Shown one piece after another: positions 25,507 through 33,630 of a stretch of 33,630 bases of DNA. The DNA comes from Acetobacter okinawensis JCM 25146. Lineage in GTDB: Bacteria; Pseudomonadota; Alphaproteobacteria; Acetobacterales; Acetobacteraceae. The notes beneath the pieces are model-generated. The model did no database searches. It was not told the origin of the DNA and saw nothing but the letters and a program-made list of their open reading frames with translations. The position numbers were made by a program, and so were the translations under genes. The stretch covers positions 1-33,630 of the forward strand of contig NZ_BAJU01000029.1 of assembly GCF_000613865.1 (NCBI RefSeq). The letters are read 5' to 3'. Within the stretch, counting starts at the first letter, position 1, and the number at the start of each line of letters is the position of its first letter.

Positions 25507-26887
25507 AATCCTGATCGTTGATGACGAACCCGATATCCGGATGCTGATTGAAGGCATTCTGTGTGATGAGGGATATGAGGCCCGCGTGGCTTCCAGTTCC
25601 GAGGCCGCGTTGGCGGCGTTCAGGGTACGCAGGCCATCGCTGGTCATTCTGGACGTGTGGTTGCAGGGCTCGGACATGGATGGGCTGGAAATCCTGCAAA
25701 CCATGAAGGCGGAGGAAGCCTCCGTCCCCGTGGTCATGATCTCGGGCCATGGCACGATTGAGACCGCAGTAGCGGCACTCCAGCACGGGGCTTATGACTT
25801 TATAGAAAAGCCTTTTCAGGCAGATCGGCTTCTGGTCATTGTCCGGCGTGCGCTCGAAGCCTCCCGCCTTGCGCGTGAAAATGAGGAACTGCGCCTGCGG
25901 GCCGGGCATGATGCCGAGCTGTATGGCAATAGCGCGCAGATTGTGGCCATTCGCAACCAGATTGAAAAAGTGGCCCCCACCGGCTCGCGCGTGCTCATTA
26001 GTGGCGGGCCGGGGTCTGGCAAGGAGGTGGCTGCGCGCATGATCCATGCCCGCTCCCGCCGGCCCGACGGGCCGTTTGTCGCACTGAACTGCGCAACACT
26101 GGCACCGGGCCGTTTTGAGGAGGAACTGTTCGGGCTTGAGGGCGGGGTGGATGGCGTGGGCCGCCGTACCGGTGTGCTCGAGCGTGCCCACGGTGGCACC
26201 CTGCTGCTGGATGAAGTGGCCGACATGCCGCTGGAAACACAGGGCAAGATCGTACGCGCCTTGCAGGACCAGACATTCGAACGCCTTGGCGGTGGGGCGC
26301 GGGTTAAGGTGGATGTACGCGTACTGGCGACCACCAACCGTGACCTTCAGGCCGAAATTGTGGGTGGGCGCTTCCGCGAGGATCTGTACTACCGTCTGGC
26401 GGTTGTTCCCCTGCGTATGCCCGCACTCAAGGAACGGCGGGATGATATTCCCGGTCTGGCCACGCTCTTTTTGCACCGTGCAGCGGAAATGGCGGGCCTG
26501 CCCTCGCGCGATCTTTCGCCCGATGCGGTTGCCGTTTTGCAGGCGTATGACTGGCCGGGCAATGTGCGCGAACTGCGCAACCTGATGGAACGGGTGCTGA
26601 TTATGCAGCCCGGCAGCAGCCAGGACCTGATCCGCGCGGATATGCTGCCTTCCACCATCGGGGAGAACGCGCCGGGGCTGCTGAAGTTTGATGCCTCGAC
26701 CGATGTGATGAGCCTGCCCCTGCGAGAGGCGCGTGACCTGTTTGAAACCCAGTACCTTCAGGCGCAATTGTTACGTTTTGGAGGGAACATAAGCCGCACT
26801 GCGTTGTTTGTAGGCATGGAGCGGAGCGCTTTGCATCGCAAACTCAAGCAGCTTGGTGTAACATCGGACGAGCGGAACACTGGCTGA
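25496..26887 (+). CDS. ntrX: NtrX response regulator
   Basis: Intact 463-residue regulator paired with NtrY. The receiver contains Asp53 ([13 protein letters not shown]) and EKPF near 105. The AAA+ domain has GGPGSGKE as Walker [14 protein letters not shown] as Walker B and [15 protein letters not shown]. The C-terminal Fis-type helix-turn-helix is [20 protein letters not shown]. As in other alphaproteobacterial NtrX proteins, no GAFTGA is present (the loop reads GGVDGVG), so sigma-54 activation is not expected. It probably governs nitrogen, respiratory or envelope genes with the housekeeping polymerase. Next is hfq, 79 bases downstream. Confidence 0.94.
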   Translation: MAHEILIVDDEPDIRMLIEGILCDEGYEARVASSSEAALAAFRVRRPSLVILDVWLQGSDMDGLEILQTMKAEEASVPVVMISGHGTIETAVAALQHGAYDFIEKPFQADRLLVIVRRALEASRLARENEELRLRAGHDAELYGNSAQIVAIRNQIEKVAPTGSRVLISGGPGSGKEVAARMIHARSRRPDGPFVALNCATLAPGRFEEELFGLEGGVDGVGRRTGVLERAHGGTLLLDEVADMPLETQGKIVRALQDQTFERLGGGARVKVDVRVLATTNRDLQAEIVGGRFREDLYYRLAVVPLRMPALKERRDDIPGLATLFLHRAAEMAGLPSRDLSPDAVAVLQAYDWPGNVRELRNLMERVLIMQPGSSQDLIRADMLPSTIGENAPGLLKFDASTDVMSLPLREARDLFETQYLQAQLLRFGGNISRTALFVGMERSALHRKLKQLGVTSDERNTG

Positions 26888-26966
26888 TCAGTGAGTTGTT
26901 GCGGGGCATGCAGGGCGTTACGTCTGGCTCCCAAGAAAAAAAGAAAATGGAATAGGGTCGCACACA

Positions 26967-27251
26967 GTGGAAAAAGAGAGTGCACACAATGTGCAGGATG
27001 CATTTTTAGGCCAGATTCGTCGTTCCCGGGCGGCAGTGACCGTATTTTTGGTCAACGGTGTCAAACTTCAGGGATTTATTACGTGGTTTGATGATCAGGT
27101 CGTACTCCTGCGGCGTGATGAGCAAACCCAGCTTATTTACAAACATGCCATAAGCACTGTTATGCCCAGCATTCCCGTAGATATAGCAGAACCCACCGGA
27201 GCGGGCGCAAAGGCGGACAAGGAACCATCTCTTGGCGACGAGTTTTACTGA
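26967..27251 (+). CDS. hfq: RNA chaperone Hfq
   Basis: Hexameric Sm-like protein that pairs small RNAs with mRNAs. The 94-residue sequence has the Sm1 region ([40 protein letters not shown]) and the Sm2 signature YKHAIST, then a short acidic tail. Translation starts at GTG 26967, with AGGG about 10 bases upstream. Its end overlaps the likely TTG start of hflX by 20 bases, the usual hfq-hflX pair. Confidence 0.95.
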   Translation: MEKESAHNVQDAFLGQIRRSRAAVTVFLVNGVKLQGFITWFDDQVVLLRRDEQTQLIYKHAISTVMPSIPVDIAEPTGAGAKADKEPSLGDEFY

Positions 27252-28550
27252 GAAAAAACAAACGGTTGCAACGCGTGCTGCCGTTATTCTGCCGTGGGAG
27301 CGCTCAGCCCACGGGCAGGACGTAAGGGCGGCCGAGGCACGGCTGGAAGAAGCCGTGGGTCTGACGGCTCCATTGGTCTGGTTATTGTTCGCAAAGCCGT
27401 GCTTCTCCTGCGGATGCGCCGCTCGGCCACATTGCTGGGCAAAGGGCAGATCGATTCCCTGCGCATTGCCATCAAGGCCGACAATATTGACGTGCTGGTG
27501 GTTGATACCAAACTGACCCCCGCCCAGCAGCGTAATCTGGAAACAGAGTTCGGGTGCAAGGTTATTGACCGTACGGGTCTTATTCTGGATATTTTTGGCG
27601 CTCGTGCCGCCACGCGGGAAGGGACGTTGCAGGTCGAGCTCGCCCATCTGGAATACCAGCGCTCGCGCCTTGTCCGCCTGTGGACCCATCTTGAGCGCCA
27701 GCGGGGTGGTTTCGGCTTTCTGGGCGGTCCGGGTGAAACCCAGATCGAAGCTGACCGGCGTATGATTGGCGAGCGCATTGTGCGCCTTAAAAAGGACTTG
27801 GAGCAGGTGCGCCGCACCCGTGGGCTGCACCGGCAGGCCCGCAAGCGTGTGCCATTCCCCGTTGTGGCGCTGGTTGGCTACACTAACGCAGGCAAATCCA
27901 CCCTGTTTAATGCCCTTACGGGGGCGACGGTCTATGCGCAGGATCAACTGTTTGCAACGCTGGACCCGACCATGCGTGCTATTGCGCTGCCATCGGGGCG
28001 GCAGGTTATTCTGTCTGACACGGTGGGGTTTATCAGCGATCTGCCAACGGAACTGATTGCCGCCTTCCGCGCAACGCTGGAGGAGGTCGCCGAGGCGGAC
28101 ATTATTCTGCACGTGCGTGACATAGCCCACCCAGACAGCGCGACCCAGAAGAGGGACGTGCTGGGTGTGCTGCAAAGCATGGCCAAGGATAACATGCTGG
28201 AGCAGGACTGGCCGACCCGTGTGATTGAGGTGCTGAACAAGGTGGACCTGCTAGGTGAGCAGGCAGCAGCCTTGCAGGGGGATGAAACGGTAGCCATTTC
28301 CGCCATTACGGGGGATGGGCTGGACCGGCTTCTGGCCCGTATTGACCAGCGTATTACAGCGGGGATGGAAATGGTGCGCTACGCCATGCCTCTGGCCGAA
28401 GGGGCCGCTCTGGCATGGTTGTACCAGCATGGTGAGGTGACGGACCGCCATGACCGGGAGGAGGAGACGGATATTACCGTGCGCCTTCTGGCCGAAGACC
28501 GTGCCCGTTTTGAACGGCAGTTCCGCCATATTATTCCCCAACTGGCCTAA
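27232..28550 (+). CDS. hflX: GTPase HflX, ribosome-splitting factor (frameshifted)
   Basis: Binds the 50S subunit and splits stalled ribosomes, notably in heat stress. The N-terminal domain ([20 protein letters not shown]...[44 protein letters not shown]) is followed by the GTPase domain: G1 [15 protein letters not shown]3 DTVGF, G4 NKVD. Near 27364-27366 the frame changes; one more G (CTGACGGGCTCC) gives [19 protein letters not shown] and joins both parts. The start appears to be TTG 27232 inside hfq, with AAGGA eight bases upstream, as no ATG or GTG is available in frame. Restored length is about 439 residues. Confidence 0.92.
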
Positions 28551-28579
28551 AAGGGGCCGGAGCAGGGGGTGCAAAACGG

Positions 28580-28613
28580 GGTGCGGGCGCGTTATGCGCT
28601 CCGCACCTTTTTT
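28580..28613 (+). terminator. Intrinsic terminator of the ntr-hfq-hflX cluster
   Basis: GGTGCGG plus GCGC pair with GCGC and CCGCACC (single T bulge) around GTTAT and are followed by six T, 29 bases after the hflX stop. It may also slow transcription of the convergent Nudix gene. Confidence 0.88.
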
Positions 28614-28616
28614 GTG

Positions 28617-29249
28617 TCAGTCAAATTCTGTTATCAGGCTCAGGTCAGCATGGTGTGCGAACAGCCGGTCAATCTGGGCGCGCGATATACGCCCGGTTGA
28701 GAGGTCGTGCGGAATTTCATTGCGTGCAAAAAAGCGCACTTCGCTGGTTTCAATGCTGGTGGCAGGTGCGCCACCGGTGAGTTCTCCCAGAAAAAACAGC
28801 TTGGTGATGGAAAAAGCCTCAGGTGGCTCATGCCCCTGCCTTGCGCGGTCCAGCGCCATGGCAAGGCGGGTAATCCTTACTGTATAACCCGTTTCCTCCC
28901 AGACCTCCTTGGCTGCGGATTCCGAGGCGGTGAGGTTCACATCCGCCCAGCCGCCGGGTACGGTCCAGCGGTTCTGGTCCAGCACTTCGCGCACCATGAG
29001 CAGGCGGTTATCTGCATCAAACACCCCGGTGCGCACTTCCAGCTTGGGGGTGGCGTACCCGGCCTGCTGGGCAAACAGGTTTTCAATCTGCTGCACAGGC
29101 GTGCCACTGCCCAACGCCATGGCTTTGGCGGCCAGAGTGCGCAGCATGGTGTAGCGTTCACGGTCAAACGGGTCTTTGGTAAAGGTCAGCCCGGTCTGGG
29201 CAATGGCCTGTATCTCTCTGGCCCAGACAAGCCATTCAGGCTCGGACAT
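28617..29249 (-). CDS. Nudix hydrolase with N-terminal Nudix_N_2-like domain
   Basis: 210-residue hydrolase of nucleoside-diphosphate-linked compounds, substrate unknown. The N-terminal helical part (EWLVWAREIQAIAQTGLTF, DPFDRERYTMLRTLAAKAMA) matches the small domain that precedes certain ADP-ribose-type Nudix domains. The Nudix box is degenerate: GWADVNLTASESAAKEVWEE, then TGY, carries Leu where the first Glu is usual and Lys for the conserved Arg, while the metal-binding E-x-x-EE core (EVWEE) is kept. It starts at ATG 29247-29249 and converges on hflX, with a shared terminator region. Confidence 0.88.
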   Translation of the reverse strand: MSEPEWLVWAREIQAIAQTGLTFTKDPFDRERYTMLRTLAAKAMALGSGTPVQQIENLFAQQAGYATPKLEVRTGVFDADNRLLMVREVLDQNRWTVPGGWADVNLTASESAAKEVWEETGYTVRITRLAMALDRARQGHEPPEAFSITKLFFLGELTGGAPATSIETSEVRFFARNEIPHDLSTGRISRAQIDRLFAHHADLSLITEFD

Positions 29250-29339
29250 GGTTTTTGTTCCCCTCTCTCAAAATAAAAAACGGGAAGGCGCGTGCCCTCC
29301 CGTTTTTCGCGTGGTGTTATGTCAGGCGTTAAGCCCGGT

Positions 29340-31952
29340 TCAGTAGGCGGGTTCGGGTTCTGCCGCTGCGTGCCCGTTAATCAGCAGGCCATCGCCATTG
29401 GCGGAGATGTTGACCGTCTCCCCGTCATGGATTGCCCCTTCAAGCAATTGCCCTGCCAGCGGGTTTTGCAGGCTGCGCTGGATAACCCTTTTAAGCGGAC
29501 GTGCGCCGTAAACCGGGTCATAGCCCTCGTTTGCCAGCCATGTTTCGGCCAGTGTATCAAGGTGCAGGGCAATTTTGCGGTCTTCAAGCAGCTTTTGCAG
29601 CCGGCTGACCTGAATTTCCACAATCCGCGCCATGTCCACCCGCTGAAGACGGGAGAAGAGGATTACCTCATCCAGCCGGTTCAGGAATTCGGGGCGGAAG
29701 TGTTCACGCACCACTTTCATAACCTGTGCCTGCACCATGGCCGGGGTGTCGCCATCGGGCTGGTTTGCCAGATATTCCGAACCAAGGTTGCTGGTCAGGA
29801 TGATAAGCGTGTTGCGGAAGTCCACCGTGCGGCCCTGCCCATCGGTCAGGCGACCATCATCAAGGACCTGCAACAGGATGTTGAACACATCCTCATGCGC
29901 TTTTTCCACCTCGTCAAACAAAATGACCTGATAGGGGCGGCGGCGCACGGCTTCGGTCAGCACGCCCCCTTCTTCATATCCCACATACCCTGGAGGCGCG
30001 CCAATCAGACGTGCCACGGCGTGTTTTTCCATGAACTCGCTCATGTCAATCCGCAGCAGGGCTTTGTCATCATCAAACAGGAAGCGGGCCAGAGCCTTGG
30101 TCAGCTCCGTTTTGCCAACGCCCGTTGGGCCAAGGAACAGGAACGACCCAATCGGGCGGTTGGGGTCCTGCAAACCTGCGCGGGCACGGCGCACGGCATT
30201 GGCCACGGCACGCAGGGCAGGCTCCTGCCCCACAACCGACTTGCGCAGTTCGTCCTCCATGCGCAGGAGCTTGGCGCGTTCACCCTCCAGCATCCGGTCC
30301 ACCGGCACACCCGTCCAGCGGGAGACAACGGAGGCAATGCCCTGATCCGTCACCGCTTCGGAGACGAGGCTGGCATTTTTGGCTTCTTTTTCTTCCGTCT
30401 GCTGGGCCGCGGCAATCTGGCTTTGCAGGTTGGGGATCACACCGTACATCAACTCGGATGCGCGTTGCAGGTCGCCTTTACGCTGGGCCACCTCCACATC
30501 GGAGCGGGCCTGATCAAGCTGCTCCTGCAACTTCTGCACGGCATGCACACGGTCTTTTTCCGCATGCCATGTTGCGCTGAGCGTGTTGGATTTTTCCTCC
30601 AGATCAGCCAGTTCAACCTCAACAGATTCCAGCCTGTCCTTGCTTGCGGTGTCATCTTCCTTGCGCAGGGCTTCACGCTCGATCTTGAGCTGGATAATGC
30701 GGCGGTCCAGTTCGTCCAGCTCTTCGGGCTTGCTGTCGATCTGCATGCGCAGCCGGCTTGCGGCCTCGTCAATCAGGTCAATGGCCTTATCGGGCAGGAA
30801 GCGGTCGGTAATGTAGCGGTTGGACAGGGTGGCAGCGGCTACAAGTGCACCATCGGTGATGCGTACACCATGATGGAGTTCGTATTTTTCCTTGATCCCG
30901 CGCAGGATGGAAATTGTGTCGGGCACCGAGGGCTCACCCACATAAACGGGCTGGAAGCGCCGGGCGAGAGCCGCATCTTTTTCAATATACTTGCGGTATT
31001 CATCCAGCGTGGTCGCACCAATGCAGTGCAGCGTGCCACGGGCCAGTTCGGGTTTGATCAGGTTGGAGGCATCCATTGCACCGTCGGTTCGACCTGCGCC
31101 AACCAGCGTGTGCATTTCATCAATAAACAGGATCACCTGACCTTCGGCGGTCTCAATTTCCTTGAGCACGGCTTTTAGGCGTTCTTCAAACTCACCACGG
31201 TATTTGGCGCCAGCACCAGTGCACCCATGTCGAGCGAGAGGAGCTTTTTGTTCTTGAGCGCTTCAGGCACGTCACCATTGACAATACGCTGGGCCAGCCC
31301 TTCCACAATGGCGGTTTTGCCCACACCGGGTTCGCCAATAAGCACGGGGTTGTTCTTGCTGCGCCGTGCCAGAACCTGAATGGCGCGGCGGATCTCCTCA
31401 TCCCGGCCAATGACCGGGTCGAGCTTGCCCTGTTGGGCGACCTCGGTCACATCCCGTGCGTATTTTTGAGCGCATCAAATTGGCCTCAGCGTTTTCACTG
31501 GTCACAGTGCGCCCTTTGCGGATGGTGGTAATGGCCTTGTCCAGCGCGTCCGGGGTGGCGCCATTGTTTTTGAGCGCCTGACCAGCCGGGCTGTCGGTTG
31601 CGGCCAAGGCTGCCAGCAGGCGGTCCTGAGCAACAAAGCTGTCCCCCGCTTTTTGTGCGATCTGCTCAGCGGAATCCAGAGCACGCACCAGATCGGGGGT
31701 TGCCGCGGGCTGGCCAGCGCCGCCGCCCTGCACTTTGGGCAGTTTGGCCAAAGCCTGCTCGTTTGCGGCGCGCACGCCATCGGGGTTGCCACCGGCTGCG
31801 CGGATCAGGGCCGATGCGGCACCTTCCTCATCATCAAGCAGGGCTTTAAGCAGGTGTTCGGGGGTAAGCTGCTGGTTGAAGTCACGCAGGGCAATGGTCT
31901 GTGCTGCCTGCAGAAAACCGCGTGAGCGTTCGGTAAATTTTGTAATATCCAT
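29340..31952 (-). CDS. clpB: ClpB disaggregase (three single-base deletions)
   Basis: Hexameric AAA+ chaperone that pulls apart heat-aggregated proteins with DnaK. The start is ATG 31950-31952 with GAGGG. Order: N domain ([18 protein letters not shown]), NBD1 with GEPGVGKT and ILFIDEMH, the coiled-coil M domain (about 400-530), NBD2 with GPTGVGKTE and [11 protein letters not shown]. Frame breaks: a T and an A appear missing 10 bases apart (coding-strand runs at 31477-31479 and 31463-31467; restoring both gives [17 protein letters not shown]), and one base near 31214 (restoring gives [19 protein letters not shown]). Restored length is about 871 residues, normal for ClpB. The three clean fixes point to sequence error. 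Confidence 0.94.
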
Positions 31953-32049
31953 AATATCCCTCTTGTCCCTTTATGGTAGGCGACTGAAGGCCGAGCCCCG
32001 TCCCGCTTTGCGGCAACGGAGGGCAGGGTCTGTCGTGTTGACAGTTCTA

Positions 32050-32078
32050 AGATTGGAAGGCCCCGGAGCACAGTCAAG
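32050..32078 (-). promoter_or_regulatory. Candidate RpoH (sigma-32) heat-shock promoter of clpB
   Basis: On the minus strand CTTGAC (32073-32078) is followed after 17 bases by CAATCT within CCAATCTTA (32050-32055). CTTGAC-type -35 boxes are the alphaproteobacterial heat-shock signature; the -10 match is only fair. The start of clpB is about 100 bases downstream. Confidence 0.5.
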
Positions 32079-32123
32079 GGGTGTGTGTGCATAAGCCGCA
32101 CACTGTGCGGAATGGCGGATATG

Positions 32124-32156
32124 AAAAAAGGCGAAGCGCAAGGGAGCTTCGCCTTT
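32124..32156 (-). terminator. Intrinsic terminator of sodB
   Basis: On the minus strand GGCGAAGC pairs perfectly with GCTTCGCC around an eight-base loop and is followed by six T. It starts about 35 bases after the sodB stop. Confidence 0.92.
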
Positions 32157-32190
32157 GTCCGCGCCGGGCCGTGTTGGCCGGGCTTTACAC

Positions 32191-32798
32191 TCAGGCCGCG
32201 TTCAGCTGGGCTTCTGCAAATTCGTAGTTTGCCAGCTTGTCGAGGAAGTTGGTGATGTAGTCAGGACGACGGTTGCGGAAGTCCAGATAGTAGGAGTGTT
32301 CCCACACGTCGGCGGTCAGCAGGGCCGTGCCCTGACCTTCGGCCAGCGGGTTGGTGCCGTTGGGGGTTTTGGTAATGGCCAGCTTGCCATCCTTGCCCAG
32401 AACGAGCCATGCCCAGCCAGACCCGAACTGGGAGATGGCGGCCTTGCGGAATTCGTCCTTGAAGGTGTCGATGCTGCCGAAGTCGGCGGTAATTTTTGCG
32501 CCCAGTTTTTCGGGCATGGCACCACCGGAGGTGGACAGGCTGTTCCAGAAGAACGAGTGGTTCCAATGCTGACCAGCGTTGTTGAACAGGCCGGTCAGAT
32601 CAGCCTTGCCGTGCGCGGCCAGAATGATCTCTTCAAGGGACTTGCCAGCAAGCTCAGGCTTGCCTTCAAGCAGCGTGTTCAGGGTGTTGACGTAGGTAGG
32701 TGGTGCTTGCCGTGGTGGAACTCGAGTGTTTCCTGGCACATGCCACGGGCGGCCAGAGCATTGGGTGCGTAGGGGAGGGTTGGCAGTTCAAAAGCCAT
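32191..32798 (-). CDS. sodB: Superoxide dismutase, Fe type (frameshifted near the N-terminus)
   Basis: Converts superoxide to oxygen and peroxide. The N-terminus from ATG 32796-32798 (MAFELPTLPYAPNALAARGM) reaches metal ligand His28 in FHHGKHH. Then one base is missing at about 32697-32699 (CACCACCT-ACCTACGTC). Adding it gives HHLTYVNTLNTLLEG and the rest of the enzyme, including NNAGQHWNHSFFWNSL, GSGWAWLV and DVWEHSYYLDFRNRRPDY (Asp and His ligands). Gln at the NNAGQHW position favours the iron form over manganese. GGAG lies nine bases before the ATG. Restored length is about 202 residues. Together with katA it clears superoxide and peroxide. Confidence 0.94.
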
Positions 32799-32823
32799 GA
32801 CATAACTCCGTCATATAAAGCAG

Positions 32824-32844
32824 GGCGTGTTAAAAAAACGCGCC
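32824..32844 (-). other. Hairpin in the sodB leader region
   Basis: GGCGTGTT pairs with AACGCGCC (one wobble) around five A, 25 to 46 bases before the sodB start. On the sodB transcript the loop would be U-rich, so it could bind Hfq or act as a leader stem; this is speculative. Confidence 0.35.
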
Positions 32845-32860
32845 TGTCCAGAGCTATGGG

Positions 32861-32876
32861 TGCGCCATATGGCACA
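32861..32876. promoter_or_regulatory. Palindrome in the sodB upstream region
   Basis: TGCGCCATATGGCACA is a palindrome apart from one pair, with the perfect core GCCATATGGC at 32864-32873. It lies about 65 bases before sodB, within the 242-base divergent gap to the next gene, and may be a regulator site. Confidence 0.35.
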
Positions 32877-33040
32877 AAGGCAACGGTTTGGGCCGCTGTC
32901 TCTTTCCCTTGCTCACGGAAACTTGCCCTGCTGGTGGGGGTGGGGTGGCGCGGCAGTCCGTAAGGAAAGCTATATGTGCATTACGCATGAAACGGCATGA
33001 ATTTGCAACATGCACCCGGTAAGAGCAACAGGATACAGCC

Positions 33041-33630
33041 ATGAACATTGCGCTCTCCCCCAGTGATATGCAGGCATTGGTGCTGCTGGCGGAAGGGGAC
33101 GTGGACAGGCTGCTCTGTATGCGTTTTCTGCCTGCTTCCGCCCAGAGCGGGGGGCTGGTGCTGCTGGCGTTCCATAATGAGCTGATTCGCGCGCTGGCCC
33201 CGGCCCGCTCGGCTGCGGTTGCCGGGCCAATGGCCGGGCTGATCCGCCTGCAATGGTGGCGCGAGGTGCTGGAGCAGACACGCCCGCCAGAGCATGTTCT
33301 GGCACCTTTTTTGCTGGATATGGTGGCATGCGGGCAGGTCCGGCAGGATACGCTACTCCGCCTTGTTCACTCTTGCGAGAGCGAGCTGAGTGGCCCGCGT
33401 GACCCCGCTGCATGGCAGAGCATGATGCGCGATGGAGCCGGTGCGCTGCAATGCGCAGTGGGCGAGCTACTGGGGGTGGAAGACGCAGCAACCCTGCTCA
33501 GGCTGGAGGCATGCGGCATGGCCTATGGTGCGGGCGCCATGCTGCGGCACTGGCCAGTGCTCCAGCAGTCAGGCCGCTTTGTCTGCCCACAGGGGGGGGA
33601 GGCGCTCAGGCAGCATGGGGCAGCATGGCT
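33041..33630 (+). CDS. Squalene/phytoene synthase family protein (3' truncated by window end)
   Basis: The frame starts at ATG 33041, with AGGA eight bases upstream, and stays open for about 196 codons to the edge. The sequence is helical and Ala/Leu-rich, and contains LVLLAFHNELIRAL and, near residue 70, GLIRLQWWREVLEQ, the hallmark of the short prenyl-synthase-like proteins related to mitochondrial NDUFAF6 (a complex I assembly factor) and to hopanoid/carotenoid head-to-head synthases. The first DxxxD-type motif of true synthases is not visible here (FHNEL instead), so it may be the NDUFAF6-like type. The frame is unbroken. It is divergent from sodB. Confidence 0.8.
   Translation, partial: MNIALSPSDMQALVLLAEGDVDRLLCMRFLPASAQSGGLVLLAFHNELIRALAPARSAAVAGPMAGLIRLQWWREVLEQTRPPEHVLAPFLLDMVACGQVRQDTLLRLVHSCESELSGPRDPAAWQSMMRDGAGALQCAVGELLGVEDAATLLRLEACGMAYGAGAMLRHWPVLQQSGRFVCPQGGEALRQHGAAW

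Noticed and set aside
21683-26767. Long minus-strand frames (21683-22834, 25466-26767) opposite ntrC and ntrX
   Set aside because: They mirror the codons of clear ntr genes and lack ribosome sites or recognisable motifs.
27006-28175. 389-codon minus-strand frame opposite hfq/hflX
   Set aside because: It is the shadow of two conserved genes; its composition is not protein-like.
29292-31178. A 628-codon open frame on the plus strand opposite clpB
   Set aside because: It is the antisense reading of a conserved gene, an effect of GC-rich third positions; its translation has no domain character.
1-33630. CRISPR array, insertion sequence, prophage or integron
   Set aside because: I saw no regularly spaced repeats, transposase or integrase motifs, target-site duplications or phage genes anywhere in the window.

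Overview
The window looks like a chromosomal segment of an alphaproteobacterium, most likely an acetic acid bacterium (Acetobacteraceae, Acetobacter-like). The evidence is the dusB(nifR3)-ntrB-ntrC-ntrY-ntrX-hfq-hflX order, a fused ispDF gene, an alphaproteobacterial GAAC-N7-GAAC SOS box, an NDUFS4-type complex I subunit, a moderately high GC content and no insertion sequences. The genus is inference. I see no mobile element, CRISPR array or defence island; most of the window is core housekeeping with a few accessory stress and metal genes.

Layout. 1-122: possible tail of an unknown gene. 140-2297: TonB-dependent siderophore receptor with a Fur-like box, divergent from a catalase (2520-3986). 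4059-6951: purine locus (NCS2 permease, deaminase, divergent LysR regulator). 7116-7499: small exported two-cysteine protein. 7553-8202: NfsB-type nitroreductase. 8347-10139: diguanylate cyclase. 10475-10903: RcnB-like protein. 11050-11829: manganese riboswitch and MntP exporter. 11903-13515: Zur-like box, COG0523 metallochaperone GTPase and a coupled unknown gene. 13564-13957: SOS box and one or two small unknown genes. 14021-15085: Gpt, tRNA-Pro(TGG), NDUFS4-like protein, tRNA-Arg(TCT). 15412-17535: cysE and ubiH (minus strand). 17751-18089: PII protein. 18313-28550: ispDF, dusB, ntrBC, ntrYX, hfq, hflX. 28617-29249: Nudix hydrolase. 29340-31952: clpB with a heat-shock-like promoter. 32191-32798: Fe-type sodB. 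33041-end: start of a squalene/phytoene-synthase-family gene.

Functional themes are nitrogen sensing (PII, NtrBC, NtrYX), metal homeostasis (Fur-type, Zur-type and Mn-riboswitch controls), oxidative and protein-folding stress (catalase, SOD, ClpB, HflX, Hfq, a possible acid chaperone) and purine salvage.

The most important caveat is that at least ten conserved genes (nfsB, the cyclase gene, cysE, ispDF, ntrB, ntrC, ntrY, hflX, clpB, sodB) are each broken by one or more frameshifts. In every one, restoring one missing base per site recovers the family sequence, and several sites lie in homopolymers. Because some of these genes are expected to be essential, sequencing or assembly deletions are a more likely cause than gene decay. 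These genes are annotated over their full span as CDS with the break stated. The best biological leads are an NtrC and an NtrX that both lack the sigma-54-contacting GAFTGA loop, the SOS-controlled small genes, the Zur-controlled pair and a possible minimal HdeA-like chaperone.
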